A DNA stretch of 64,000 bases, from NCBI RefSeq assembly GCF_023242365.1, contig NZ_JALLIX010000026.1:1-64000 (forward strand). Direction: 5' to 3'. Of this stretch, positions 53,565 through 63,506 are shown in pieces; positions within the stretch are counted from its first letter, which is position 1; every line of letters begins with the position of its first letter. Under the pieces are notes generated by a model. That model made no database searches. It was not told where the DNA came from and saw nothing but the letters and a program-made list of their open reading frames with translations. This DNA is from Pseudomonas sp. MWU13-2100 (lineage in GTDB: Bacteria > Pseudomonadota > Gammaproteobacteria > Pseudomonadales > Pseudomonadaceae). Position numbers and translations under genes: made by a program.

Positions 53565-53816
53565 ATGGGCAGTCCCTTTCGTTTCAGCGGTTTGCCATCC
53601 TGGGCGGTACCCGGGTTGTTGTCCGGATTGAGCCTGTGTCTTGGTTTCAGTTTTGTGCTCGGGCTGTTCCATTACGGGGCCGCGCGTCCAGTGTTGGTGT
53701 CCGAGCAACTGCCCGTGGCGCCCAAGGGCCGATGGATAGCCCCCTTCGCCGCGCCGACGCTGTGGACGACCGGTGAAGCTATCAGCCCACGGGAACAGCC
53801 GCGCTGGGTGTTCTGA
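53565..53816 (+). CDS. Small single-TM protein, unknown
   Basis: An 83-residue protein with AAGGAGAAGG properly spaced before ATG 53565. One TM helix (PGLLSGLSLCLGFSFVLGLF) is followed by a Pro-rich periplasmic or cytoplasmic tail ending REQPRWVF. I do not recognise it. It lies between the divergent response regulator and the FecR-kinase pair, and a terminator-like hairpin follows at 53960. It may be an accessory of the two-component system. Confidence 0.55.
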   Translation: MGSPFRFSGLPSWAVPGLLSGLSLCLGFSFVLGLFHYGAARPVLVSEQLPVAPKGRWIAPFAAPTLWTTGEAISPREQPRWVF

Positions 53817-53959
53817 AGATTCTCCGGCAATTCTGAACAAATCTGACAGATTCACCGGTCGCGCTGATTTTGCCCATAGAGTAGACCCAGTAATACAGGG
53901 GCACTTTGGAGCAAGTCCGACCCATGGACGGGTGGCGGTTCGGATCCACACGGACCGCC

Positions 53960-53998
53960 GCCAAGGGACGGTCAGGATGTCCTCCCTTGGCCATTTTT
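53960..53998 (+). terminator. Candidate Rho-independent terminator
   Basis: GCCAAGGGA pairs with TCCCTTGGC (9 bp) across a 14-nt loop, followed by CATTTTT. It lies 144 bp after the small TM gene and 148 bp before the FecR-domain gene. Confidence 0.6.
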
Positions 53999-54145
53999 CC
54001 GTCACACCCTGGCGTGCATTCATACGACGCAACACAGTGCGGTCAGGGTGACCGGGGGAGCTGTGGCATGATGGGCCCGGATGGTGTTCTGCCATCGTTC
54101 CTTTACTTCGATCCTGCTCCCTCCAGAGCCTGAGCGGCCAAGCCC

Positions 54146-55144
54146 ATGAGCGAACGCTTTTTTTCGCAGCCTCCTGTTCCTGTTCTTCTGTCCCGGCCGA
54201 ACCTGCGTCTGCTACTCGGTGCGGCCTTCTACCTGTTCATTCACAATGCCCTGGCGGCCCCGCCGGCCCTGCGCGCGCCTTACCTCGACCGTGAACAGCA
54301 ATGCCGTGCGCAACCGTTTCCGGCGGTGGTGCTGCACTTGGCGGGCGAGGCCTGGAAGCTGGATGCCAAGGGCAAGCAACTGGCCCTGGAAGAGGGGATG
54401 AGCCTGGAGGAGCACGAAGGGGTGAGAACCTCAGGCAATGCCTTTGTCAGCCTGGTGCTGGGTGACGGTTCGCGGATCGTGCTGCCTTCCAACTCGCAGG
54501 TGCGGCTGGAGCTGGACGAGACGCAGTCAGTCCCGCAAGTACAGCTCGAACAAGGTCAGGTCGAGTCCTATGTGATCAAGCGTGTCAGCGAGCATGATCG
54601 CTTCCAGATTCGGACCTCGGTCGGGGTGCTCGGGGTACGTGGTACGCACTTTCGCACCCGCAGTGAAGACGGTCAGGCACTGGTCGAAGTGCTTGACGGC
54701 CAGGTCGCGGTGAGCCGCGCCGAAGCGCCGCCGGCACCCGGCACCCAGGCTCGGAGCAAGCTGCCCGTTGCCGGCGGGCCTGCGGTCAAGGTCAACGCCC
54801 GGCAGGGGCTGAGGATCCAGGACAAGGGCGAACTCAAACCGGTCGACCTGCTGCCCGCCCCACGCCTGCTCGGGCAGGACGGCCAGCGCGGCGACAAGCC
54901 GGTCTGGCAGCTCTTTCTCCAGCCCTTGGACGGCGCCCGGCGCTACCGGGCGCAGGTCGCCACCGACGCGGCGTTCCTCAATATCAAGCAGGAGCGGTTT
55001 TCCAGCACCCCGGATATCCGCTTCAGCGGTTTGCAGGCGGCGTTCTACCATGTGCGGCTGTCGGCATTCGACGAGCAGGGACTTGAGGGCCAGACTGGGG
55101 TCTACGATATCTACTACTGGCCCAGGACGGTTCATGAGCAATAG
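54146..55144 (+). CDS. FecR-domain exported protein
   Basis: A 332-residue protein with a signal peptide (LLLGAAFYLFIHNALA). Its FecR-like domain has VLHLAGEAWKL, GMSLEEHEGVRTSGNAFVSLVLGDGSRIVLPSNSQVRLE and VRGTHFRTRSEDGQALVEVLDGQVAVS. The C-terminal part (PVWQLFLQPLDGARRYRAQVATDAAFL) is a Fn3-like sandwich. In pairs with a CHASE2 kinase, as here (18-bp gap), it is thought to sense an extracytoplasmic signal and act with the kinase. It is not the classic FecI/FecR type: no sigma factor gene is near. Confidence 0.88.
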   Translation: MSERFFSQPPVPVLLSRPNLRLLLGAAFYLFIHNALAAPPALRAPYLDREQQCRAQPFPAVVLHLAGEAWKLDAKGKQLALEEGMSLEEHEGVRTSGNAFVSLVLGDGSRIVLPSNSQVRLELDETQSVPQVQLEQGQVESYVIKRVSEHDRFQIRTSVGVLGVRGTHFRTRSEDGQALVEVLDGQVAVSRAEAPPAPGTQARSKLPVAGGPAVKVNARQGLRIQDKGELKPVDLLPAPRLLGQDGQRGDKPVWQLFLQPLDGARRYRAQVATDAAFLNIKQERFSSTPDIRFSGLQAAFYHVRLSAFDEQGLEGQTGVYDIYYWPRTVHEQ

Positions 55145-55162
55145 CTGCGGTATCCGGCGTTC

Positions 55163-57472
55163 ATGAGGCTGTGGCGACGGCACGAGGGACGCGAGCCGAC
55201 GCAGGCGCAACGGCTGTTCCATGGCTTGTTGCGCGAATGGTTGCTGGTGGGCGTGTTGTTGCTGCCGCTGACCGCTGCGCTCTCCTTGGGCCAGGACCTG
55301 GCGTTCAGTCATTTTCTCTACGACCGCTTGAGCCGCCTGAGTCCCTTGCCGGTCGATCCACGGATCCTCCTGGTCACCATTGATGAGCGTAGTCTTGAGG
55401 CCCTGGGACGCTGGCCCTGGCCGCGCAGCGTGCATGCCGAACTGCTCGAGCGCTTGAGCGCGGCGCAGCCCCGGGGAGTGCTGTTCGATGTGATTTTCAG
55501 CGAGCCGGAGGCTGCGGGCAGTGGCGACGAGCGCCTGGCCCGGGCCCTGTGTCGCGCCGGCAATGTGGTCTTGCCGCTGTTGCGCGAAGGTGTGCCGCGC
55601 TTTGCCACGGCGCTGGAGGAAATCGGGCCGATCGAACCGTTGCGGCGCTGTGCCAGGGCGGTCGGTCATATCAATGTCGAAGCGGATAACGACGGGGTGA
55701 TACGCGGGGTGTTCCTGCGTGAAGGTCCGCTCCACCAACCTCGTGAGCAGTTGGCCTGGCTGGCCTATCAGATGGCGCTGCCAGTGGCCGAGCGGCAACC
55801 GATGCCAGGTACCGGGGACGTTTCCGAACGCGATGGATGGCAGCGGCAGAACGCCATTCTGGTGCCCTTTATCGAGACTGCCGGCGGTTTCCCCAGTGTG
55901 CCCTACATCAGCGTGCTGCGCGGTGAGGTGCCGGCGGCGCTGCTGCGCGATCGGCTGGTCCTGGTGGGCGCCACCGCGCCGGGCCTGGGGGACCGGTATG
56001 TCACGCCGGTGTCCGAGCAGGCCGGCACCACCGCCGGGGTGGAGATCCAGGCGAACCTGCTCAATGGCCTGTTGCAGCAGCGCAGTATTGTCGAGTTGGC
56101 GCCACTGCCGGGCATGCTGTTGTCGGTGTTGGCGGTGGCACTCCTGCTGGGCGGGTTGCTGCTGCGTGCGCGTTATGCCGTGTGGCTGACGCTCGGTAGC
56201 ATGGTGACGGTGCTGCTGGCGGCCTGGGGACTGTTGCGGCTCGGCCTGTGGTGGTCGCCGGCCGCCAGCCTGAGCGGCTTTCTGCTGGCTTACCTGATCT
56301 GGAACTGGCGGCGCCTGAGTGCGGTGCTGGCCTACTTCGGTTGGGAATTGGCCCGGCTGAACGATGAGCCCCAGGTGCTGCCCGAACGGAGAAGGCCCGT
56401 GCTGCCCAAGGGTGATGTGCTGCATGGCCGCATCGCCGCCCTGGAGCAAGCCCTCGGACGCACCCGCGATACCCGGCGGTTTATGGCCGATGGCCTGGAA
56501 TGCCTGCCCGTGGCCACGCTGATCACCGACACCCGGGGCCAGGTACTGCTCGCCAACCGCAGCGCGCGTGACCTGCTGGGGCCCGCGCTGCTGGGCAAGG
56601 ACTGGCTCGATTGCCTGGCGGACCTGGGCTTTCCCGGCATTGAAGGGCCGGCGCGCCGCGCATTGGCCGAACTGGTGAGCCAGGAGTTTTGCGACAGCCG
56701 CCAGCGCACCCTGCACCTGGACCTGGCACCGCTGCTGTCGGCGGAAGATGAAGTCGCCGTCGGCTGGCTGTTCAGCCTTGCGGACCTGAGTCTTGCGCGT
56801 GAGGCCGAGCAGCAGCGGGCGACCCTGTTGCGCTTTCTGTCCCATGACCTGCGGGCGCCGCACTCGGCGATCCTGGCGTTGCTGGAAGTGCAGCGCGCGC
56901 AGCACGACGATGCGCCGGTCTATCGCCAGATCGAACAGCAGGTGCGCCGGGCCCTGGGCCTGACCGAGTCCTTCGTGCACCTGGCCAAGGCCGAGTCGCA
57001 GGCTTACAGCTTCGAGCCGGTGCTGTTCGCCATGCTGGTGCTGGATGCCTTCGACCAGGTGGCGCCATTGGCCCGGCTCAAGGGCATCGTGCTGCGCCAT
57101 CGGCTCGACGAGGTCGACGAAAGCCTGGTCCGGGCCGATGCCTCACTGCTGACCCGGGCGCTGTTCAACCTGCTGGAAAACGCCATCAAATACAGCCCCT
57201 CCGGCACCTGTGTCAGCCTCGACGTGGAGGTGGCGGATAACCGGCTGACCTGTGGCATCAGCGATCAGGGCCCGGGCATCGGCGCACAGGCGTTACCGCA
57301 GCTCTTCGATCCCTATAAACGCTTTGCCGGCGCCGATGACACCGAAGGCCTGGGCCTGGGTTTGTCGATGGTCAAGGCGGTGATCGACCGGCATGAAGGG
57401 CGAATTCATTGCGTCAGCGTCGAGGGGCAGGGCACAACGTTCAGGTTTTGCCTGCCCCTCTGGAAAGATTGA
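55163..57472 (+). CDS. CHASE2-domain sensor histidine kinase
   Basis: A 769-residue inner-membrane kinase. TM1 (about 27-45), then a periplasmic CHASE2 domain (about 60-310; DPRILLVTIDERSLEALGRWPWPR, then GVLFDVIFSEPE, LVLVGATAPGLGDRYVTPV). Three TM helices (about 315-390) lead to a PAS-like domain (about 440-545), HisKA with the phospho-His in RFLSHDLRAPHSAIL (His about 561), and HATPase_c with NLLENAIKYSP, DQGPGIG and GLGLGLSMVK. It is preceded by the FecR-domain gene and followed by pgaABCD 184 bp downstream. Its likely response regulator is encoded at 52617. Control of pga is inferred from position only. Confidence 0.92.
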   Translation: MRLWRRHEGREPTQAQRLFHGLLREWLLVGVLLLPLTAALSLGQDLAFSHFLYDRLSRLSPLPVDPRILLVTIDERSLEALGRWPWPRSVHAELLERLSAAQPRGVLFDVIFSEPEAAGSGDERLARALCRAGNVVLPLLREGVPRFATALEEIGPIEPLRRCARAVGHINVEADNDGVIRGVFLREGPLHQPREQLAWLAYQMALPVAERQPMPGTGDVSERDGWQRQNAILVPFIETAGGFPSVPYISVLRGEVPAALLRDRLVLVGATAPGLGDRYVTPVSEQAGTTAGVEIQANLLNGLLQQRSIVELAPLPGMLLSVLAVALLLGGLLLRARYAVWLTLGSMVTVLLAAWGLLRLGLWWSPAASLSGFLLAYLIWNWRRLSAVLAYFGWELARLNDEPQVLPERRRPVLPKGDVLHGRIAALEQALGRTRDTRRFMADGLECLPVATLITDTRGQVLLANRSARDLLGPALLGKDWLDCLADLGFPGIEGPARRALAELVSQEFCDSRQRTLHLDLAPLLSAEDEVAVGWLFSLADLSLAREAEQQRATLLRFLSHDLRAPHSAILALLEVQRAQHDDAPVYRQIEQQVRRALGLTESFVHLAKAESQAYSFEPVLFAMLVLDAFDQVAPLARLKGIVLRHRLDEVDESLVRADASLLTRALFNLLENAIKYSPSGTCVSLDVEVADNRLTCGISDQGPGIGAQALPQLFDPYKRFAGADDTEGLGLGLSMVKAVIDRHEGRIHCVSVEGQGTTFRFCLPLWKD

Positions 57473-57656
57473 CCGCGCGGCGCCGCGGGTCGTTTGCACT
57501 GACACCGACTTGAATCAATCTTGGCTTTGGTTTTTTGGTCTACCCTTCCAATGGACGACAGGCGGGTGACGTGTTCGACCTCTGTCGCCGGGCTCCCCTG
57601 TGTGTCTGCATCAGGCAGGAGCATTGAACTCCGGCTGTCATTGGGGAAAGGACGAT

Positions 57657-60137
57657 ATGCCGCGTAATGCTCTGCTCTGCCTGGGTGGCAGATTACACCC
57701 TTTGCTGGGGATGGCTTTGTGCAGCCAACTGCTCTGGCCCCTCAATGCCTGGGCCGATGCGTCCTACGACCAGCTTATCCGGCAAGCCCGTGATGGCAGT
57801 TACACGCCGGCGCTGGTGTACTTGCGCCAGCTGCCCCCGCCGCAACAATCCGTCGGCCAGATCAGCGATCACTTGCAGATCGCCAGCTGGGCCGGGCTGG
57901 ATACCGAAGTGATCAGCGTCTATGAAACCCAGGGAGCCCGGCGGACCTTGCCGACCCAGGCCTTGACCGCTGTCGCCCGCGCCTATCGCAACCTGAAGCG
58001 CTGGGATGAGGCCGAGCGCCTGTATCGCCAGGCCCTGGAGCGCGAACCGCGGAATGCCGACCTGCAACTGGGCCTGGCGATTACCGAGGCCGATGGCGGT
58101 GACCCACAGGACGCGGTGCGCCGGGCGCGCGAGCAGGTCGCCAGGCAACCCGATGACCCGTCCCGGCGCATGGCCCTGGGGTATGCGCTGACCCGCTCGG
58201 GCGCTGACAGTGACGCCTTGTTCGAATACGACCAGGCCTTTGTCCGGGCTTCGGATAAACCCGAGGTGATACGTGAATACCTGTTCGCCCTGGAGCGCGC
58301 GCGCCTGCCGGAACCGGCCCTGCGCCTGGCCCAGCGGCACCCCGGGCTGATCGACGCGGTCGCAACCCGGCGTCTCGAAGGCGAACTGGCGGCTGAACGG
58401 GTTCGCCTGGCCGAGTTGCCGACCCGCACCGAGCAGGAACGCTTTGTCGTCGCCGATCGTGCCTTGGCCGATTACGACCGCTTGCTCGCGGCCTGGTCCG
58501 CGGATCCGCGGGCCCATGACGATGTGGTGCATTGGCGCATCGATCGCCTGGGCGCGCTCAAGGCCCGCTCGCGCAATGCCGATGTGCTGAGCGAGTACCA
58601 GAAGTTGCTCGATGAAGGGGTGACGGTGCCGCCCTACGCCCTGCGCTGGATTGCCTCGGCCTATCTCGCCGTACGCGAGCCGGAGAAGGCCGTGGCGCTG
58701 TATCGGCAGATCCTCTCGGCGCCGACTGCGGACCCCGTCGACCAGGCGGGCGATACCTCGGCGCTGGTCTATGCCCTGATTGAAAGCGACCAGCCGGAAG
58801 AGGCTCGCTCGTTGGCGCAAGCCCTGGCGATCACCGTACCGCCGCGCTTGCAGCTCAAGGGCGTGCCGGGCGGCGTTCCCAACGATGCCTGGCTGGACGC
58901 CCAGCAACTGGCGGCACAGATGGGGCAGCACAACGGCGATCTACCCGCCAGCGAGCAAGGTCTGGACGCGCTGGTGGCACAGGCTCCGGGGGCGGTCGAC
59001 TTGCGGGTGGCCCAGGCCGATATGTACCTGGCCCGCGCCTGGCCACGGCGTGCAGAGGCCTTGAACAAGGAAACCGAAAGCGAGGCACCGCGCGACCTGG
59101 GGCTGGAAGTGGCCCAGGCCAACACCGCCCTGGCGTTGCAGGAGTGGCGCCAGCTCGATGTGCTCACCGATGACGTCGCCGTCCGGTTTGCCGAGAGCCT
59201 GCAGGTCCAGCGCCTGGAGCGTCTGCGGGAAGTCCATGACATGGCCGAGCTGCGGGTCGAGGCCTATACCGGCAAGAGTTTCGGTGGCGGTGCCACCGGT
59301 GCCGGAGCGGTTACCGGCAGCCGCGACTACGGGATTGAAAGCACGCTCTACAGCCCGCCGATCAGTGACGACTGGCGGCTGTTCACCGGTGCCGGCTACG
59401 CCTTCGGTCGGTTCACCGAAGGCGACGCCCGGCGCCGTTGGCAGCGTCTCGGGGTGGAGAATCGCTCCCGCGACATGACCCTCGAGGCCGAGGTGTCCAA
59501 CCAATCCTACGGCTACGGCGACAAGCTCGGCGCGCGCCTGGCGGCAGCCTTCAATATCGACGATCACTGGCAATACGGCGGCAGCCTTGAACGACTGTCG
59601 GCGGCGACACCGTTGCGCGCCTTGAACAGCGACATCAGCGCCAATTCGGCGAGTGCGTTCCTGCGTTGGCGCGCCGACGAAAGTCGCGAATGGAAACTGG
59701 CGTTCACACCCTCGCATTTCAGCGACGGCAACAATCGCACCGAGACCCTGCTCACCGGCCGCGAAGGCATCTACAGCACAGCGCATGTGCAGGTGGACCT
59801 GGGCCTGGAGGTCGGCACCAGCCACAACAGCAAGAGCGAAGATGTGCCGTACTTCAACCCCAAGACCGACTTCAGCGTGCTGCCGACGGTGAACGTCAAC
59901 CACGTTCTCTATCGCCGCTACGAGACCCAGTGGAGCCAGCAATTCCAGATTGGCGTCGGGGCCTACAGCCAGCGCGATTACTCGACGGGCGCGGTCGCGC
60001 TGCTGGGCTACGGCCAGCGGGTGAGCTGGAACGATGTACTGGAGGCCGGGGCCAACCTGAGTTGGATCAGTCGGCCCTATGACGGTGACCGCGAACGCGA
60101 CGTGCAACTGACCGTCGACCTGACTTACCGCTTCTAG
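57657..60137 (+). CDS. pgaA: Poly-beta-1,6-N-acetylglucosamine export porin PgaA
   Basis: An 826-residue outer-membrane protein. A signal peptide ends near NAWADA. A periplasmic TPR region (about 30-490; LPTQALTAVARAYRNLKRWDEAERLYRQALEREP) is followed by a C-terminal beta-barrel (about 540-826) with repeated amphipathic strands and a terminal aromatic (VQLTVDLTYRF). It exports partly deacetylated PNAG. ATG 57657 with GGGAAAGGA just upstream is chosen over an earlier in-frame codon. First gene of pgaABCD. Confidence 0.94.
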   Translation: MPRNALLCLGGRLHPLLGMALCSQLLWPLNAWADASYDQLIRQARDGSYTPALVYLRQLPPPQQSVGQISDHLQIASWAGLDTEVISVYETQGARRTLPTQALTAVARAYRNLKRWDEAERLYRQALEREPRNADLQLGLAITEADGGDPQDAVRRAREQVARQPDDPSRRMALGYALTRSGADSDALFEYDQAFVRASDKPEVIREYLFALERARLPEPALRLAQRHPGLIDAVATRRLEGELAAERVRLAELPTRTEQERFVVADRALADYDRLLAAWSADPRAHDDVVHWRIDRLGALKARSRNADVLSEYQKLLDEGVTVPPYALRWIASAYLAVREPEKAVALYRQILSAPTADPVDQAGDTSALVYALIESDQPEEARSLAQALAITVPPRLQLKGVPGGVPNDAWLDAQQLAAQMGQHNGDLPASEQGLDALVAQAPGAVDLRVAQADMYLARAWPRRAEALNKETESEAPRDLGLEVAQANTALALQEWRQLDVLTDDVAVRFAESLQVQRLERLREVHDMAELRVEAYTGKSFGGGATGAGAVTGSRDYGIESTLYSPPISDDWRLFTGAGYAFGRFTEGDARRRWQRLGVENRSRDMTLEAEVSNQSYGYGDKLGARLAAAFNIDDHWQYGGSLERLSAATPLRALNSDISANSASAFLRWRADESREWKLAFTPSHFSDGNNRTETLLTGREGIYSTAHVQVDLGLEVGTSHNSKSEDVPYFNPKTDFSVLPTVNVNHVLYRRYETQWSQQFQIGVGAYSQRDYSTGAVALLGYGQRVSWNDVLEAGANLSWISRPYDGDRERDVQLTVDLTYRF

Positions 60138-60149
60138 AAGGGATTGATG

Positions 60150-62147
60150 ATGCCTTGGATCACGCGTTGCGTCCTGTTGCTGGGAGCCTTGCTGGTCGGC
60201 GCCTGTGCGCAGAAGCCTGCCGAGTTTGTCGCCCCCGCGCAACGGGCGGTGCCGGTCAATGAAGCGCCTTGGCCGAAAAATCATTTTCTCAGCCTGACCT
60301 ACCATGACATCGAGGACAGCGACCCGGATCAGGCGGTAGTCGCGGTGCGCACGGAGCGACTGCTCGAACAGCTGGCGTGGTTGAGGGAGAACGGCTATCG
60401 GCCGGTGACCGTGGACCAGATCCTGGCGGCGTGCAATGGTGGGCCGGAGTTGCCGCCGAGGGCGATCCTGCTGACCTTCGACGACGGTTATGCAAGTTTC
60501 TACACCCGCGTGATGCCGCTGCTCAGGAGCTATCAATGGCCGGCCTTGCTGGCCCCGGTCGGCGTCTGGATCGATACCCCGGCGAATAAACCGGTGAATT
60601 TCGCCGGTGAACTGCGCCCGCGCTCCGAGTTTCTGAACTGGGCCCAGATCAAGGAAATAGCGGCCTCCGGCCAGGTGGAAATCGTCGCCCACACCGATGC
60701 CAGCCACCAGGGTTTGCTCGCCAATCCCCAGGGTAACCTGCAGCCGGCGGCGGCGACCCGGCGCTACGATGCGGCCACTGGCCGTTACGAAAGCGAGGCC
60801 GATTTCGAGGCCCGCCTGCGGGCGGATGTGGTCGCCATCTCGACCAAGATTCGCGCCGCCACCGGTTATTCGCCACGGGTCTGGGTCTGGCCCTACGGCA
60901 CCGCCGACGGCACTGCATTGAAAGTGATCGAGGGCCAGGGCTACAAACTGGCGCTGACCCTGGACGATGGCATCGACAGCCTCGATCAACTGCTGAACAG
61001 CCCGCGTCTGTTGGTGGCGGCGGACCCGGACGGGTCTCACTACGCCAGCGCTGTTGTCGCGGTGCAGAACCGCTTGCCGATGCGCGTGGTGCATGTCGAT
61101 CTGGACAACGTTTACGACCCGGACCCGGTCCAGCAGGAAGCCAACCTCGGCAAGCTGGTCCAGCGCATGGCGGATATGGGCGCCAATACCGTGTTCCTGC
61201 AGGCATTCGCCGATCCCGCCGGTGATGGCCTGGTGCATGCGTTGTACTTCCCCAACCGCCATTTGCCGATGCGCGCCGACCTGTTCGACCGGGCCGCCTG
61301 GCAATTGCGCACCCGGGCCCACGTCAAGGTCTTCGCCTGGATGCCGGTGCTCAGTTTTGCCCTGGATGAAAAGTTGCCGCGGGTAACGCGCTGGGACCCG
61401 GCCACCGGACAAACCGCGGTTGACCCGAAACAGTACCGGCGCCTGTCGCCGTTCGACCCGGACGTGCGGCGGATCATTGGCGAGATCTACCAAGACGTGG
61501 CCCGGCTGACCTCGGTCGACGGCATTCTCTATCACGACGATGCCGTACTCTCGGACTTCGAGGATGCCAGCCCGCAGGCGCTGCGCACCTACGCCGCCAA
61601 TGGCCTGCCGGGCACGATCAGCGCCCTGCGCGGCGATCCGGCGACGCTGCAACGCTGGACGCGGTTCAAGAGCCGCTACCTGATCGATTTCACCCGCGAG
61701 CTGACCGCCAAGGTCCGCGCCATTCGGGGGCCGCAGGTGCAGACCGCGCGTAATCTGTTCATCGAGCCGGTGATCGATCCGCAGAGTGAAACCTGGTTCG
61801 CCCAGAACCTTGATGACTTCCTCGCCAGTTACGACTGGACCGTGCCCATGGCCATGCCGCTGATGGAAGGGCAGAGCGAGAAGCAGGCGGGTGAGTGGCT
61901 GGAGGCGCTGGTCGGCAAGGTCAAGCAACGCCCCGGCGCGCTGGATCGTACGGTATTCGAGCTGCAGGCCCGGGACTGGCGGCAGAAGCCCGCGACGGAC
62001 CTCGACGGCGAGTTGCTGGCGGACTGGATGGGCCGGCTCAAACGGCAGGGCGCCAGCAGTTTCGGTTATTACCCGGACAATTTCCTGGATGAGCGCCCGG
62101 CTGTGCAGGCCGTGCGCCCGGCACTTTCCAACAAATGGAATCCTTAG
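60150..62147 (+). CDS. pgaB: PNAG N-deacetylase lipoprotein PgaB
   Basis: A 665-residue outer-membrane lipoprotein with lipobox LLVGACAQK. The N-terminal polysaccharide deacetylase domain has LTYHDIEDSDPD, LLTFDDGYASFYTRVMPLL with the catalytic Asp pair, and AHTDASHQG with the two metal-binding His. The C-terminal glycoside-hydrolase-like barrel (from about 300) has VVHVDLDNVYDPDP and GILYHDDAVLSDFEDA. It removes some acetyl groups from the polymer in the periplasm. Two tandem ATGs (60147, 60150) are possible; the second has better spacing to AAGGGA. Confidence 0.94.
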   Translation: MPWITRCVLLLGALLVGACAQKPAEFVAPAQRAVPVNEAPWPKNHFLSLTYHDIEDSDPDQAVVAVRTERLLEQLAWLRENGYRPVTVDQILAACNGGPELPPRAILLTFDDGYASFYTRVMPLLRSYQWPALLAPVGVWIDTPANKPVNFAGELRPRSEFLNWAQIKEIAASGQVEIVAHTDASHQGLLANPQGNLQPAAATRRYDAATGRYESEADFEARLRADVVAISTKIRAATGYSPRVWVWPYGTADGTALKVIEGQGYKLALTLDDGIDSLDQLLNSPRLLVAADPDGSHYASAVVAVQNRLPMRVVHVDLDNVYDPDPVQQEANLGKLVQRMADMGANTVFLQAFADPAGDGLVHALYFPNRHLPMRADLFDRAAWQLRTRAHVKVFAWMPVLSFALDEKLPRVTRWDPATGQTAVDPKQYRRLSPFDPDVRRIIGEIYQDVARLTSVDGILYHDDAVLSDFEDASPQALRTYAANGLPGTISALRGDPATLQRWTRFKSRYLIDFTRELTAKVRAIRGPQVQTARNLFIEPVIDPQSETWFAQNLDDFLASYDWTVPMAMPLMEGQSEKQAGEWLEALVGKVKQRPGALDRTVFELQARDWRQKPATDLDGELLADWMGRLKRQGASSFGYYPDNFLDERPAVQAVRPALSNKWNP

Positions 62148-62150
62148 ATC

Positions 62151-63506
62151 ATGATGGATCGAATCCTGGCTCTGATCGTCCTGGCGCTGGTCCTGGGCTT
62201 TCCCCTCGGCGTGATTTTCCTGGTCACCGGGCAATTCCTGATGGACTTCGTGTTTTTCTACCCGTTGTTCATGTCGGGCTTGTGGATGGCCGGCGGCCTG
62301 TACTTCTGGCTGCATTGGGAGCGCCACTGGCCCTGGGAAGCCGATACCCTGCCCCCGCCGCTGGCGGGTGAGCCGCTGATCTCGATCCTGGTTCCTTGCT
62401 TCAACGAAAGGGAGAATCTCACCGAGACCATCGAGGCCGCGCTGGCCCAGCATTATCCGAACATCGAAGTGATCGCGATCAATGACGGTTCCAAGGACGA
62501 TACCGGCCAGTTGCTCGATAACCTCGCGCTGTTGGACCCGCGCCTGCGCGTGATCCACCTGGCGCACAACCAGGGCAAGGCGGTGGCCCTGCGCATGGGA
62601 GCCGTGGCGGCTCGCAGCGAGTACCTGGTGTGCATTGATGGCGACGCCTTGCTGGCGCCGGACACGGCGGCTTATCTGGTGGCGCCGATGCTGGAGAACG
62701 CCCGCCTGGGCGCGGTGACCGGCAATCCGCGGATCCGCACCCGCTCGACCTTGATCGGGCGAGTCCAGGTTGGCGAATTTTCCTCGATCATCGGCTTGAT
62801 CAAACGGACGCAGCGGGTCTTCGGACGGATCTTCACCATCTCCGGGGTGATCTGTGCCTTCCGCCGTACGGCGCTGGACCGGGTCGGCTACTGGAGCCCG
62901 GACATGATCACCGAAGACATCGATATCAGCTGGAAGCTGCAGTTGGATCACTGGAGCATTTTCTACGAGCCGCGGGCATTGTGCTGGATCCTCATGCCGG
63001 AGACCCTGCGCGGACTTTGGAAACAGCGGCTGCGTTGGGCCCAGGGCGGCGCCGAAGTGTTGTTCAAGAACATCCGCGGTATTTGGCGGTGGAACCATCG
63101 TTACCTGTGGCCGTTGTTGTTCGAGTACTGCCTGTCGACCGGCTGGGCGTTTACTTTCCTGTTGTCGATCCTTTTCTACGGCGTGGGCCTGTTCGTCGAA
63201 CTGCCGCCCTCGATTGTCGTGCACCGCATCGTGCCGCCGGCCTTTACCGGACTGCTGCTGGCGATAGTCTGCCTGGGGCAGTTCGCGGTCAGCGTGTTGA
63301 TCGACCGCCGCTACGAAAGAGACCTGTGGAAAATCATGTTCTGGGTGGTCTGGTACCCGCTGGTGTTCTGGTTTATCAGCTTCTTCACCACCCTGGTCAG
63401 CTTTCCCCGGGTGTTGTTCGGCCAGGGTGGCAAGCGGGCCCGCTGGGTCAGCCCGGACCGGGGGATCAAGCCGGTCGACGACGACAAGCAGAAGGTGCGC
63501 TCATGA
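62151..63506 (+). CDS. pgaC: PNAG synthase glycosyltransferase PgaC (GT2)
   Basis: A 451-residue inner-membrane GT2 enzyme. Two N-terminal TMs, then LISILVPCFNERENLTETIEAAL, the UDP-binding and catalytic acids in INDGSKDDT and CIDGDALLAPD, the base in ITEDIDISWKLQ, and QRLRWAQGG (QxxRW). Three C-terminal TMs follow. It polymerises UDP-GlcNAc. It starts 3 bp after pgaB and overlaps pgaD (ATGA). Confidence 0.95.
   Translation: MMDRILALIVLALVLGFPLGVIFLVTGQFLMDFVFFYPLFMSGLWMAGGLYFWLHWERHWPWEADTLPPPLAGEPLISILVPCFNERENLTETIEAALAQHYPNIEVIAINDGSKDDTGQLLDNLALLDPRLRVIHLAHNQGKAVALRMGAVAARSEYLVCIDGDALLAPDTAAYLVAPMLENARLGAVTGNPRIRTRSTLIGRVQVGEFSSIIGLIKRTQRVFGRIFTISGVICAFRRTALDRVGYWSPDMITEDIDISWKLQLDHWSIFYEPRALCWILMPETLRGLWKQRLRWAQGGAEVLFKNIRGIWRWNHRYLWPLLFEYCLSTGWAFTFLLSILFYGVGLFVELPPSIVVHRIVPPAFTGLLLAIVCLGQFAVSVLIDRRYERDLWKIMFWVVWYPLVFWFISFFTTLVSFPRVLFGQGGKRARWVSPDRGIKPVDDDKQKVRS

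Noticed and set aside
53481..54095. A 204-codon minus-strand frame upstream of the response regulator
   Set aside because: It is antisense to the small TM gene with a good ribosome site, crosses a terminator hairpin and has no motif.
54527..57100. An 857-codon open frame on the minus strand
   Set aside because: It mirrors the FecR-domain and CHASE2 kinase genes, which have clear domains; the antisense product is Gln/Arg-rich without motifs.
58941..63224. A 1427-codon open frame on the minus strand opposite pgaABC
   Set aside because: It is a by-product of GC-rich codon use; it has low-complexity composition, no motifs, and the plus strand encodes recognisable PgaA, PgaB and PgaC.
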